NCBI GenBank assembly: GCA_034925905.1 | Contig: JAYFRL010000012.1 | Location: 4,118-68,117 of the forward strand | DNA from: JAYFRL01 sp034925905 | GTDB lineage: Bacteria > Bacillota > Clostridia > Lachnospirales > Anaerotignaceae | Length of the DNA: 64,000 bases | Direction: 5' to 3' | Part shown: positions 36,220 through 45,127 of the stretch, piece after piece | Position numbering within the stretch: the first letter of the stretch is position 1 | Layout of the letters: the number at the start of each line of letters is the position of its first letter | Translations under genes and position numbers: made by a program | The notes under the pieces: generated by a model | The model's database searches: none | Told to the model about the DNA's origin: nothing | Seen by the model: the letters and a program-made list of their open reading frames with translations, nothing else

Positions 36220-36783
36220 ATGATGAATTTGAAGGAACTTATAGACCTTTTTCTGACCTTTGCAAGAGTGGGGGTTTTTACATTTGGCGGGGGCTATGCC
36301 ATGCTTCCTATGCTGCAAAAGGAAATTGTTGAAAATAAAGGCTGGGCTACGGACGAAGAACTTATTGATTACTACGCAATCGGTCAATGTACTCCGGGCG
36401 TAATTGCCGTAAATACAGCCACATTTATAGGACTTAAAAGGAAAGGCATAATTGGTGGTGCTTTTGCAACATTAGGAGTTATTTTTCCTTCGGTTGTAAT
36501 AATATGCGTGATAGCGGCATTTTTGAAAAAGTTTTCTTCAGTGGAGGTTGTGCAGCATGCTTTTGCTGCGATAAGGGTTGCTGTTGGAGTTCTTATATTA
36601 AATTCCGTGGTTAAAATGTCTAAAACAACCGTTAAAGGAGTTTGGGGTGTTTTTGTTGCCCTTGCGGCTTTTCTTGCGGTCACGGCTTTTTCTGCTTCAC
36701 CGGTTATTGTAGTTTTAGCTGCCGCTTTTTTGGGAATAGGACTTCCTCTTTTAAAGTCATTGCGGAAGAAAGGGGAGGAATAA
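36220..36783 (+). CDS. Chromate transporter family protein, first half-size subunit
   Basis: 187 residues, the size of a short-chain CHR protein. The signature near the N-terminus reads FARVGVFTFGGGYAMLPMLQKEIVENKGW, followed by QCTPGVIAVNTATFIG. Five or so membrane helices follow. Long-chain ChrA carries two such halves fused; here they are two genes two bases apart with opposite halves, and such pairs work as a heterodimer in Bacillus. Actual substrate (chromate, sulfate or other anion) is not known. The start is uncertain: ATG 36220 or 36223 overlaps the AAGGA site, while TTG 36229 has better spacing. Confidence 0.88.
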   Translation: MMNLKELIDLFLTFARVGVFTFGGGYAMLPMLQKEIVENKGWATDEELIDYYAIGQCTPGVIAVNTATFIGLKRKGIIGGAFATLGVIFPSVVIICVIAAFLKKFSSVEVVQHAFAAIRVAVGVLILNSVVKMSKTTVKGVWGVFVALAAFLAVTAFSASPVIVVLAAAFLGIGLPLLKSLRKKGEE

Positions 36784-36784
36784 A

Positions 36785-37339
36785 ATGCTGGAATTATTCT
36801 TGGAATTTTTTAAAACAGGGCTTTTTGCTATGGGCGGTGGTCTGGCAACGCTTCCGTTTCTTTATAAAATGGCTGAAAAATACTCGTGGATTACAAATGA
36901 AATGATAGCGGACATGATAGCCGTTTCAGAATCCACACCGGGACCTTTGGGCGTCAATATGGCAACCTATACAGGATTTATGAAAATGGGCGTGGTCGGA
37001 GGTGTGACAGCCACACTTTCGCTTGTTTTGCCGTCTTTTCTTGTGGTTATAATAATATCCAGATTTTTGGACAAATATAAATGCAGCTTAACTGTTGAAA
37101 ACATGTTCAAAATTTTAAGACCTGCCGTAACGGGGCTTATAGCTTCAGCCGGCTTTAGTGTTATAATAGCATCCCTTTTTAATAAAGACCTGCTTTTTTC
37201 AGGGATATTTGCAGACGCTGTTTATTATAAATGTGTAATATTGTTTGTGGTACTGTTTTTTGCGATAAAGAAGCTTAAGTGGCACCCCATATTTTTTATA
37301 ACGGCTTCTGCTGTAGTAGGAATAATATTTTCTTTTTAA
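36785..37339 (+). CDS. Chromate transporter family protein, second half-size subunit
   Basis: 184 residues behind GGGGAGG, starting two bases after the stop of its partner. It repeats the CHR signature (FFKTGLFAMGGGLATLPFLYKMAEKYSWI, then SESTPGPLGVNMATYTGF) and has about five to six hydrophobic segments. Paired genes of this kind encode the two oppositely oriented halves of one transporter. No chrB-type regulator is adjacent, so chromate resistance as such is not indicated. Confidence 0.88.
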   Translation: MLELFLEFFKTGLFAMGGGLATLPFLYKMAEKYSWITNEMIADMIAVSESTPGPLGVNMATYTGFMKMGVVGGVTATLSLVLPSFLVVIIISRFLDKYKCSLTVENMFKILRPAVTGLIASAGFSVIIASLFNKDLLFSGIFADAVYYKCVILFVVLFFAIKKLKWHPIFFITASAVVGIIFSF

Positions 37340-37400
37340 TTCTCATTAAGCCTTTAAAACTCCATATAATTTAATATATGGAAAGATAGGGGGCTTATTT

Positions 37401-37805
37401 ATGAAATACGCTGTTTCTGGGTTTTCGTGTGGTATAACGATAGCTTTTTTGTCCTTTGGCCTTATCCCGGAGCTTTTTTTAAGGCTTGAATATTTTACTG
37501 CTTTGTTTGTTATATTAATCGGAATGTTGATATCGTTTTTGCTTGAAAAACTTTTTTTTGAAAAATATAATAAGCATGGTTTTTTATACACGGCAAGTTT
37601 TTTGTTTTATATAGCGTTAAGCTTTATATATAAATTTTTGTTAAAAAGCGGGTTTGCAGCAATGTTTTTTTCGGTTTTGCTGCTTTATATTGCTTGCGGA
37701 GGCGTTTTGCCGCAGATGGAAAGCGAAAGGAACAACCATTTTGCCCTTTCAGGGTCTATTTTTGGATTTATACTGGGCATTGCGGTTGAATTTTTAATAA
37801 AATAA
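37401..37805 (+). CDS. Small multi-pass membrane protein, unknown
   Basis: 134 residues behind AGGGGG. Almost entirely hydrophobic, with about five helices (for example FSCGITIAFLSFGLIPELFL, YFTALFVILIGMLISFLLEKLF and FALSGSIFGFILGIAVEFLI). GFSCGITIAFLSFGLIPE and the closing GSIFGFILGIAVEFLI faintly recall ends of ZIP metal transporters, but no His-rich metal motif is present. It precedes glycogen phosphorylase by 15 bases and may be co-transcribed. Function unassigned. Confidence 0.6.
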   Translation: MKYAVSGFSCGITIAFLSFGLIPELFLRLEYFTALFVILIGMLISFLLEKLFFEKYNKHGFLYTASFLFYIALSFIYKFLLKSGFAAMFFSVLLLYIACGGVLPQMESERNNHFALSGSIFGFILGIAVEFLIK

Positions 37806-37820
37806 TGTTTGGAGGTTGTT

Positions 37821-40280
37821 ATGTCCATAGAAAAAGAAATACTTAAAGAAGCTATTTCCCTGAATGTTAAAAGCATGTTCAGAAAAAACATAGAAAACGC
37901 TACAAAAGAGGAGCTTTACGAAGCATCGGCATATGCAATAAGAGACACAATATTTGATAAATGGATAAGAACCCATGAAACATATTCCGAACAGGATGTT
38001 AAAGTTGTATATTATCTTTCAATGGAATTTCTGATGGGCAGGTTTTTGGGCAACAATCTTTTAAACCTTTCTGTTTATGATGAATTTAAAGAGGTTTTTG
38101 CGGATCTGGGCATTTCCATAAATGAAATAGAAGAAACCGAGCCTGACCCCGGCCTTGGCAACGGTGGTCTTGGCCGCCTTGCCGCATGTTTTTTGGATTC
38201 CCTTTCAGCGCTTAGCTATCCGGCTTACGGGGCTGGAATAAGATATCGTTATGGTGTTTTTGAGCAAAAGATAGAAAACGGGTATCAGGTTGAAGTTCCG
38301 GACAATTGGCTTAAATGCGGAGACCCTTGGTCCCTTAAAAGAGAAGAATATGCCGTTGAGGTTAAATTTGGCGGTGGCGTTAAAGCTGAACCAAAAGGCA
38401 ACGGTGAATATAGATTTGTTCAGGAAGGGTATTCCTCTGTCATAGCTGTTCCTTTCGATTATCCTGTTTTGGGCTATAAAAACAACACTGTAAACACACT
38501 GCGCCTTTGGGAAGCGCGTGCTAAAAACCAGCTTGATTTAAAGCTTTTTAACGAAGGAGACTATCAAAAAGCCGTTGAAGAAAAAAACCTGGCAGATACT
38601 CTTTCAGAAGTTCTTTATCCGGCGGATGAGCATTATCAGGGCAAGGAGCTTAGATTAAAGCAGCAATATTTTTTTATATCGGCAACGGTTCAAAGGGCGA
38701 TTGCCCGTTTTAAATCTATGAACAGCGATTTTTCGCTGCTGCCCGAGAAAATAGCTTTTCAGCTTAATGATACTCATCCAAGCGTTGTGGTTGCGGAGCT
38801 TATGCGTATTTTGGTGGACGAAAATGATCTTTCATGGGATGAGGCGTGGGGAATAACCACAAAGGTATGTGCGTATACAAACCACACAATTCTTGCCGAA
38901 GCGCTTGAAAGATGGCCGGTTGAGCTTATAAGCAGGATACTTCCTCGTGTATACCAGATAATAGAAGAAATAAACAGACGCTTTTGGATTGAGCTTACAA
39001 CTAAATTTGGCAACAACCATGATAAGCTTAGGAAAATGGCCATAATAGCCGACGGTCAGGTTAGGATGGCACATTTGGCTATAGTTGGAAGTCATTCTGT
39101 TAACGGTGTTGCGAAGCTTCATACCGAGATACTTATGCATAGGGAGCTTAAGGATTTTTATGAGCTTTATCCCGAAAAATTCAATAATAAAACAAACGGA
39201 ATAACCCAAAGGCGCTGGCTTTTGCACTCAAATCCGGGTCTTGCAAACGCTATAACAAAAAGGATAGGCGACGGATGGATTAAGGATTTAAACCAAATTT
39301 CACGTATTGCGGATTTTGTAAATGATAAAGACTTCAGGGACGAGCTTTTGAGCGTACGCAGGGCAAACAAAGAAGCAGTTGCAAAGCTTATAAAAGAAGA
39401 AAAGGGCATAGACATAAATGTGGATTCGATTTTTGACATACAGATTAAGAGGCTGCATGAATATAAGAGGCAGCTCCTTAACGTATTCCATATAATATAT
39501 CTTTATAACATGCTTAAAACGAACCCGTCTTTGGATATTGTGCCGAGAACATTTATATTTGGAGCGAAAGCCTCCGCAAGCTATAAGCGAGCGAAGCTTA
39601 TAATAAAGCTTATAAACAATGTTGCCGACGTTATAAATAATGATGCGTCCATAAATGGGAAAATAAAAGTTGTTTTTATGGAAAATTACAGGGTTTCCGT
39701 TGCCGAAAAGCTTATCCCCGCGGCTGATGTAAGCGAGCAGATTTCAACTGCCGGGAAAGAAGCCTCAGGAACGGGGAATATGAAGCTTATGCTAAACGGA
39801 GCCGTAACTATAGGCACTATGGATGGCGCAAATGTTGAGATATATAATGAGGTTGGAGAAAATAACATATTCATATTCGGTATGTCCGCAGAAGAAACAG
39901 CAAAAAAATATGAAGAAAACTCATATGACCCGTGGTTTATAGCAAATACTAACCAAAATATAAGATTTGTGCTTACATCTCTTATAAACGGAACATTTAC
40001 AAAGGGCGAGGACGATATTTTCAGGGAGCTTTATGATTCTTTGCTAAACGGAGTTTGCTCCCGACCAGACGAATATTTTGTGCTTGCCGATTTTGAAGAC
40101 TATGCGCGCGCCCAAAAAGAGATAAACGAGGCATATAAGAACCAGGAAAGATGGCTTGACATGTCCATAACGAACATTGCAAAGAGCGGAAGGTTTTCTT
40201 CGGACAGGACAATTGAAGAATATGCAGCTGAGATTTGGAATCTTAAAAAAGTTAATATTGAAATGAAACACAACAATTGA
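37821..40280 (+). CDS. glgP: Glycogen/starch/alpha-glucan phosphorylase
   Basis: 819 residues from the ATG at 37821 behind TTGGAGG. It releases glucose-1-phosphate from alpha-1,4-glucans with pyridoxal phosphate. Family blocks seen: VYYLSMEFLMGRFLGNNLLNL, EPDPGLGNGGLGRLAACFLDSLSALSYPAYGAGIRYRYG, FQLNDTHPSVVVAELMRIL, HTILAEALERWP and KRLHEYKRQLLN. The PLP-lysine region EASGTGNMKLMLNGAVTIGTMDGANVEI is intact. The regulatory N-terminal extension of animal enzymes is missing, as usual in bacteria. No other glycogen genes are next to it. It ends at a strong terminator. Confidence 0.96.
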   Translation: MSIEKEILKEAISLNVKSMFRKNIENATKEELYEASAYAIRDTIFDKWIRTHETYSEQDVKVVYYLSMEFLMGRFLGNNLLNLSVYDEFKEVFADLGISINEIEETEPDPGLGNGGLGRLAACFLDSLSALSYPAYGAGIRYRYGVFEQKIENGYQVEVPDNWLKCGDPWSLKREEYAVEVKFGGGVKAEPKGNGEYRFVQEGYSSVIAVPFDYPVLGYKNNTVNTLRLWEARAKNQLDLKLFNEGDYQKAVEEKNLADTLSEVLYPADEHYQGKELRLKQQYFFISATVQRAIARFKSMNSDFSLLPEKIAFQLNDTHPSVVVAELMRILVDENDLSWDEAWGITTKVCAYTNHTILAEALERWPVELISRILPRVYQIIEEINRRFWIELTTKFGNNHDKLRKMAIIADGQVRMAHLAIVGSHSVNGVAKLHTEILMHRELKDFYELYPEKFNNKTNGITQRRWLLHSNPGLANAITKRIGDGWIKDLNQISRIADFVNDKDFRDELLSVRRANKEAVAKLIKEEKGIDINVDSIFDIQIKRLHEYKRQLLNVFHIIYLYNMLKTNPSLDIVPRTFIFGAKASASYKRAKLIIKLINNVADVINNDASINGKIKVVFMENYRVSVAEKLIPAADVSEQISTAGKEASGTGNMKLMLNGAVTIGTMDGANVEIYNEVGENNIFIFGMSAEETAKKYEENSYDPWFIANTNQNIRFVLTSLINGTFTKGEDDIFRELYDSLLNGVCSRPDEYFVLADFEDYARAQKEINEAYKNQERWLDMSITNIAKSGRFSSDRTIEEYAAEIWNLKKVNIEMKHNN

Positions 40281-40282
40281 AA

Positions 40283-40323
40283 CATATAAAAAAGAACCCT
40301 TTCTAAGGGTTCTTTTTTATATG
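40283..40323 (+). terminator. Terminator after glgP
   Basis: AAAGAACCCTT pairs with AAGGGTTCTTT around TCT, with outer CATAT/ATATG pairing and T-runs on both strands. It also serves the convergent small gene. Confidence 0.85.
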
Positions 40324-40349
40324 TTTTCATTTCCGGCGGTATCTGCATT

Positions 40350-40559
40350 TTAAAAATTTTTGTTTTCCTGTTCTTTTTCAGGAAGGGTAGCTTTGATGTC
40401 GGTAATTTCTTTTTTAATCTCCGTAAGCTCTCCCATAATGACGGATGTACAGCCTACAATGACCCCGACTAACAAAATAGGCATTGCGATTAAAAAAGAG
40501 TCTCCTGAAAAGAAAAAAATTATAAGGGCTAGAAACATAGCCATGAACGCATTTTTCAT
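40350..40559 (-). CDS. Small membrane protein with two helices
   Basis: 69 residues with an AGGAG site before ATG at 40559. Two hydrophobic segments (residues 4-22 FMAMFLALIIFFFSGDSFL and about 24-42 AMPILLVGVIVGCTSVIMG) are followed by a charged helix with heptad-like spacing (ELTEIKKEITDIKATLPEKEQENKNF). I do not recognise it. It lies downstream of tRNA-Arg on the same strand but past the tRNA terminator. Confidence 0.6.
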   Translation of the reverse strand: MKNAFMAMFLALIIFFFSGDSFLIAMPILLVGVIVGCTSVIMGELTEIKKEITDIKATLPEKEQENKNF

Positions 40560-40582
40560 TTTTATCTCCTGTTTAAAAAATC

Positions 40583-40612
40583 AATACGGCGGTTTACCCG
40601 CCGTATTTTTTT
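40583..40612. terminator. Terminator after tRNA-Arg (both directions)
   Basis: AATACGGCGG (40583-40592) pairs with CCGCCGTATT (40598-40607); T-runs follow on both strands. Confidence 0.8.
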
Positions 40613-40615
40613 AAG

Positions 40616-40688
40616 CGCACCCTACGGGAATTGAACCTGCGACCTTTTGGTTCGGAGCCAAACGCTCTATCCACTGAGCTAAGGGTGC
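40616..40688 (-). tRNA. tRNA-Arg, anticodon CCG
   Basis: 73 bases, no encoded CCA. Acceptor GCACCCT/AGGGTGC pairs fully, the D-arm is GCTC-AGTGGATA-GAGC, and the anticodon arm is TTTGG-CTCCGAA-CCAAA with anticodon CCG (reads CGG). The T-arm is GCAGG-TTCAATT-CCCGT, where position 51-63 is an A-C mismatch and 49-65 a G-U pair. CGG appears to be a minor arginine codon here, where AGG and AGA look common. It has its own promoter and terminator. Confidence 0.93.
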
Positions 40689-40714
40689 ATGTACAATTTA
40701 TTATTGTACATGCA
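40686..40714. repeat. 12-bp inverted repeat over the tRNA-Arg promoter
   Basis: TGCATGTACAAT and ATTGTACATGCA flank a 5-base centre TTATT. It contains the -10 box and the start site and reaches the first bases of the tRNA. Confidence 0.6.
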
Positions 40715-40731
40715 TTTTAAGTATATGTCAA
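40703..40731 (-). promoter_or_regulatory. Promoter of tRNA-Arg
   Basis: On the minus strand TTGACA (40731-40726), 17-base spacer, TACAAT (40708-40703). The predicted start is about 8 bases before the mature tRNA. Confidence 0.7.
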
Positions 40732-40892
40732 AATGTATTGCTGTTTTCTGTGTTGTTTTTATCTTCTTCTTTATCTTCTTTTTCTTTTTTATCTTCTTTT
40801 TCTTTTTTGTTTTCTTTAGCTTTATTTTGATAATCTGCAATAAGCTCTTTAATTTCATTTTCGTTTGAGAAATCTCTTCCGAAACAATACAT
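40728..40892 (-). CDS. Small highly charged protein
   Basis: 54 residues from ATG at 40892 behind AGGGAGAG. The N-terminal half MYCFGRDFSNENEIKELIADYQ looks like a folded helix. The second half is a Lys/Glu/Asp repeat (KKEKEDKKEKEDKEED) coded by near-identical 15-base units. Longer upstream starts lack a ribosome site. The stop codon lies at the edge of the tRNA-Arg promoter -35. I do not recognise it. Confidence 0.5.
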   Translation of the reverse strand: MYCFGRDFSNENEIKELIADYQNKAKENKKEKEDKKEKEDKEEDKNNTENSNTF

Positions 40893-41011
40893 ATAACCAC
40901 TCTCCCTAATGGGTATATATTTAAAAGTATAGCAATATGTGCATGTATACGATATAAAAATAAATCTTTTTGTTAATAATATTACCAATATTTTATAAGA
41001 GGTGAGAGAAT

Positions 41012-42697
41012 TTGAATTTATTATATATTTTGCTTATGGTGTCCCAGCTTTTATTTACGGCGGTTGCTGGCATGTATTTTTATAAATCTTTAAGAGTCAA
41101 AGAACCGGGCAAAGGACATCTTGATATAAATTCAATTAAAGAATTGGAAAAGATAAGAAGCTTAAGAAGGATAAAGCTTTCAAGCCCATTATCCGAAAAA
41201 ACAAGGCCTAAGTCTTTAAACGAGATTATAGGACAAGGGAATGCGGTTAAAGCGCTTAAAGCCGTTTTGTGCAGCAAAAACCCCCAGCATGTTATAATAT
41301 ACGGTCCTCCGGGTGTTGGGAAAACAGCGGCTGCAAGGCTTATTTTGGAAGAAGCTAAAAAGAGCCCTTCTTCGCCCTTTGGGGATTTTTCAAAATTCAT
41401 AGAAATAGACGCAACAACGCTGCGTTTTGATGAAAGAAGCATAGCCGATCCGCTTATAGGCTGTGTTCATGATCCTATATATCAAGGGGCAGGAGCCTAC
41501 GGAATAGCAGGCATACCCCAGCCTAAGGAAGGAGCTGTTACAAAAGCAAACGGAGGCATACTCTTTATAGACGAAATAGGCGAGCTTAACCCTATGCAAA
41601 TGAATAAGCTTTTAAAGGTGCTTGAAGACAGGAAAGTGTTTTTTACAAGCGCGTATTACAGCAGTGAAAACAAAAACATACCTGAATTTATACACGATAT
41701 ATTTAAGTTTGGACTTCCGGCGGATTTCAGGCTTGTAGGTGCGACAACAAGAGAACCTAGGGATATTCCTCCTGCACTGCGCTCAAGGTGCACGGAAATA
41801 TATTTTGAACCACTCAAAGACTGGCATTTGAAGGAAATTGCAAGAGGAGCCGCGTTAAAGGCTAATATACTGCTTGGAGAAAAAGCTTTGGACGAGATAA
41901 CAAGATATGCTTCAAATGGACGTGACGCCGTAAATATAGTTGAAACTGCCGCTTCGGTCGCTGCCATGGATGGCAGAAGGGAAGTATGTACGGAAGATAT
42001 AGAATGGATAGCCGAAAGCGGAAGATATACCCCAAAAATCCCCAAAAAACTTTCCGATGACCAAATTATAGGCAAGGTTAACGGACTTGCCGTTTTAGGA
42101 GGAGACATCGGCGCGGTTATAGACATAGAGGCGGGGGCTTCCAAAAGCAAGGACAAAAAAGGTTCTTTCAGATGTACAGGGATAATAGAGGAAGAGGAAA
42201 TAAAAAATGCGGGCGGATGCTTTAAGCGCAAAAGTACGGCTGCTTCATCTATGGAAGCAGTACTCACGGCTTTTGATCACATAACGGGTACGGATACAAA
42301 AAATTATGATATCCATATTAATTTTCCGGGTGGGATGCCTGTAGACGGACCCTCGGCGGGTGCGGCGGTTTTTTTGGCCTTATATTCATGTATCTATAAA
42401 AAACCTGTAAGCCAAAGAGTTGCTTTGACAGGAGAAATTTCAATATTCGGGGATGTGCTCCCTGTCGGCGGAGTTTATAAGAAAATAGAAGCGGCAGCAA
42501 TGGCAGGTGCAAAAACAGTGTTTATCCCATGGGATAATTGGAAAAAAACCTATGAGGATATGGAAATAAATGTTATAGGAGTTAAAAATATAAATGAAAT
42601 AATATCAGGAATTGAAAAGACCAAAAAGAAAGAAACAATAATATCGGCAGATGAAAAGGGAAACGAAATGCTTTCCGCAATGTCGGCGGAAGTATAA
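41012..42697 (+). CDS. lonB: ATP-dependent protease LonB-type
   Basis: 561 residues starting at TTG 41012 behind AGAGGTGAGAG. A hydrophobic N-terminal stretch (LLYILLMVSQLLFTAVAGMYFY) anchors it to the membrane. The AAA+ part has Walker A IIYGPPGVGKTAAARL and Walker B GGILFIDEIGELNPMQMNKLLKVLEDRK, with the long LonB insertion between them. The protease domain shows DGPSAGAAVFLALYS (catalytic Ser) and a Lys in GGVYKKIEAAAMAG. In Bacillus LonB is made in the forespore under sigma F; here it is followed by lonA, as in many sporulating Firmicutes. A sporulation role is inferred from relatives. Confidence 0.92.
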   Translation: MNLLYILLMVSQLLFTAVAGMYFYKSLRVKEPGKGHLDINSIKELEKIRSLRRIKLSSPLSEKTRPKSLNEIIGQGNAVKALKAVLCSKNPQHVIIYGPPGVGKTAAARLILEEAKKSPSSPFGDFSKFIEIDATTLRFDERSIADPLIGCVHDPIYQGAGAYGIAGIPQPKEGAVTKANGGILFIDEIGELNPMQMNKLLKVLEDRKVFFTSAYYSSENKNIPEFIHDIFKFGLPADFRLVGATTREPRDIPPALRSRCTEIYFEPLKDWHLKEIARGAALKANILLGEKALDEITRYASNGRDAVNIVETAASVAAMDGRREVCTEDIEWIAESGRYTPKIPKKLSDDQIIGKVNGLAVLGGDIGAVIDIEAGASKSKDKKGSFRCTGIIEEEEIKNAGGCFKRKSTAASSMEAVLTAFDHITGTDTKNYDIHINFPGGMPVDGPSAGAAVFLALYSCIYKKPVSQRVALTGEISIFGDVLPVGGVYKKIEAAAMAGAKTVFIPWDNWKKTYEDMEINVIGVKNINEIISGIEKTKKKETIISADEKGNEMLSAMSAEV

Positions 42698-42704
42698 AAA
42701 TACC

Positions 42705-42733
42705 TTGTTGCAAAATCTTTTGTATAGTATAAT
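42705..42733 (+). promoter_or_regulatory. Promoter of lonA
   Basis: TTGTTG (42705-42710), 17-base spacer, TATAAT (42728-42733), 49 bases before lonA. It lets lonA be expressed apart from lonB. Confidence 0.65.
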
Positions 42734-42781
42734 AAGTAAGCTACTTAAAGATATTTATTTGCTTTACAAGAGGTGACAAAT

Positions 42782-45127
42782 ATGGAATATGAAAACGAAA
42801 ACAGTTTGCCGATGATACCCTTAAGGGGGTTAACGGTTTTGCCTAATATGATAATGAGCTTTTCTGTTGCCCGTGATAAATCTATAGAAGCTTTAGACTT
42901 AGCCGAAAAATCAGACAACTCTATTTTTTTGGTTGCCCAAAAGGATGTTTCTGTTGCTATTCCCGGCATTGACGATTTATATAAAATAGGAACGATTGCT
43001 GATATAAAACAAATTTTAAGGCTTCCGGGCAATGTTACTCACGTTATTGTTGAAGGTGTTAAACGAGGTAAGCTTATCAATATAATTTCAAAAGAGAAAT
43101 ATGATGTCGCGGTAATTAAAGAACTTGATGACAGAGATTTAAGCTGTAAGGATGAGAAAACAGAAGCCCTTATGCGCTTGGCGACTGATTTATACGAGGA
43201 ATATGGCAAGCTTTTTATTCAACCTACGGGCAATGAGGCTGTTGTAAGCGTTATAACGGCGGAAAAACCGGGGCAACTTGCCGATATTATAATTTCGGGG
43301 ATGTCTGTTTCCTATGATGAAAAACAAAGGTTCCTTGAAATGATAAATCCCATGGTAAGGCTTGAAAGGGTTGTAAGGAAAATAGAACATGAAATTTCTG
43401 TTTTAAACATTAAAAAAGAAATTGAAGAAAAAGTCCGCAAAAGCATAGATGAGAACCAAAAAGAGTATTATTTGAGAGAGCAGCTTAAGGTAATAATGGA
43501 AGAGCTTGGCGATAAAGACGGGGTTCAATCCGATAAGGATAAGCTTTTGAAAGCAATAGAAGCAAAAAATCTTCCCCAAAACATTAAAAGCGAGATAACA
43601 AAAGATGTTGAACGCTTTTCAAAGATTCCGGTTACTTCTCCCGAGTCTTCTGTTTTAAGAAATTATATAGAGCTTATTCTTGAGCTTCCGTGGACAGAGG
43701 AAACTGTTGAAAACAACAATATAAGCGATGCAGAAAAAATACTTGACGAGGATCATTATGGGCTTAAAGACGTTAAGGAGCGCGTTTTGGAGTTTCTTGC
43801 CGCCAGAGGGAGCATGGAAAAGGGGAAAGCGCCTATTCTTTGCCTCATAGGCCCTCCGGGAGTGGGGAAAACATCAATTGCAAAATCTATAGCCAGAGCT
43901 TTAAACAGAAAATATGTGAGGCTTTCGTTGGGTGGGATTAAAGATGAATCCGAGATAAGGGGTCACAGGAAAACATATATAGGCTCAATGCCCGGCAGAA
44001 TAATAAACGCAATGAAGAAGACAGGCGTTGTTAACCCTGTAATGCTTTTGGACGAGGTTGACAAGCTCGGGACTTCAAGCATAAACGGGGATCCTTCAGC
44101 CGCCCTTTTGGAGGTTTTGGATTCGGAGCAGAACAATACTTTTAGAGACCATTATGTTGAATTTGAGTATGATCTTTCAAAAACGCTTTTTATATGTACG
44201 GCAAACAATCAGGACACAATACCTAAGCCTCTTTTAGACAGGATGGAAATAATAACTCTTTCGAGCTACACGGAAGATGAAAAGCTTATGATAGCAAAAA
44301 GACATCTTTATCCAAAACAGCTTAAAGAATATGGTCTTTCAAAGGCAAAGCTTTTTATAGGCGACAATGTTATGTTAAGCATAATAAACTCATATACAAG
44401 GGAAGCAGGAGTTAGGCAGCTGGAAAGGCAGATAGCAAAAATCTGCCGGAAGGCTGTTAAACAGATATCCTTGGGAGAAAAAGAAAAGATAAGTATAACC
44501 GGGAAAAACATAGAAGAATATTTGGGAACAAAAAAATACACTTCCAGTAAAGCCTTGACTAAGCCTGAAATTGGAGTTGTAACCGGGCTTGCATGGACCC
44601 AAACGGGCGGAGAAACCCTTTTAGTCGAAGCGAACGCCATGCGTGGCGATGGCAGGTTTTTTCTCACGGGTAATATGGGCGATGTTATGAAGGAATCCGC
44701 AAAGGCCGCAATAAGCTATATAAGATCCGAAGCTGATAAATTTAACATAGACGAGGAATTCTATAAAAACAAAGATATACATATACATATCCCGGAAGGG
44801 GCTGTTCCAAAAGACGGACCTTCGGCAGGGGTTACTATGGCTTCCGCCATGGTCTCCGCATTAACAGGGGCGCATCTTAAAAATGATATTGCAATGACTG
44901 GCGAAATAACCATAAGGGGGCGCGTTTTGCCAATAGGTGGGCTTAAGGAAAAAATACTTGCAGCAAAGAGAGCGGGAATAAAAACTATTATAATACCTGC
45001 CGAAAACAAAAGAGACCTTACAGATGTACCTGATGAGGTTAAAGGAGATATAAACTTTATTTTTGCCGACGAAATGTCAAAGGTTTTGAATTCTGCCATT
45101 ATGGAGGGCGAAAGGATATGGAGGTAA
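42782..45127 (+). CDS. lon: ATP-dependent protease La (Lon)
   Basis: 781 residues from the ATG at 42782 behind AGAGGTG; a GTG three codons earlier overlaps it. The N-terminal substrate-binding domain is SLPMIPLRGLTVLPNMIMSFSVARDKSIEAL. The AAA+ module has LCLIGPPGVGKTSIAKSIARALNR, YVRLSLGGIKDESEIRGHRKTYIGSMPGRIINAMKK and MLLDEVDKLG. The protease domain shows PKDGPSAGVTMASAMVSALTGA with the catalytic Ser and IGGLKEKILAAKRAG with the Lys. It degrades misfolded and regulatory proteins in the cytoplasm. Its end overlaps engB by 10 bases. Confidence 0.97.
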   Translation: MEYENENSLPMIPLRGLTVLPNMIMSFSVARDKSIEALDLAEKSDNSIFLVAQKDVSVAIPGIDDLYKIGTIADIKQILRLPGNVTHVIVEGVKRGKLINIISKEKYDVAVIKELDDRDLSCKDEKTEALMRLATDLYEEYGKLFIQPTGNEAVVSVITAEKPGQLADIIISGMSVSYDEKQRFLEMINPMVRLERVVRKIEHEISVLNIKKEIEEKVRKSIDENQKEYYLREQLKVIMEELGDKDGVQSDKDKLLKAIEAKNLPQNIKSEITKDVERFSKIPVTSPESSVLRNYIELILELPWTEETVENNNISDAEKILDEDHYGLKDVKERVLEFLAARGSMEKGKAPILCLIGPPGVGKTSIAKSIARALNRKYVRLSLGGIKDESEIRGHRKTYIGSMPGRIINAMKKTGVVNPVMLLDEVDKLGTSSINGDPSAALLEVLDSEQNNTFRDHYVEFEYDLSKTLFICTANNQDTIPKPLLDRMEIITLSSYTEDEKLMIAKRHLYPKQLKEYGLSKAKLFIGDNVMLSIINSYTREAGVRQLERQIAKICRKAVKQISLGEKEKISITGKNIEEYLGTKKYTSSKALTKPEIGVVTGLAWTQTGGETLLVEANAMRGDGRFFLTGNMGDVMKESAKAAISYIRSEADKFNIDEEFYKNKDIHIHIPEGAVPKDGPSAGVTMASAMVSALTGAHLKNDIAMTGEITIRGRVLPIGGLKEKILAAKRAGIKTIIIPAENKRDLTDVPDEVKGDINFIFADEMSKVLNSAIMEGERIWR

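Noticed and set aside
36220..37339. Frameshifted single chromate transporter
   Set aside because: Each half has its own start, ribosome site and complete signature; paired half-size genes are a known arrangement.
40679..40900. Alternative frame rich in Lys/Ile repeats opposite the spacer before lonB
   Set aside because: It is a frame-shifted reading of the A-rich repeat in the 54-codon gene, has no ribosome site and runs into the tRNA.
41656..42267. 203-codon antisense ORF inside lonB
   Set aside because: The LonB AAA+ and protease motifs run through this region on the plus strand.
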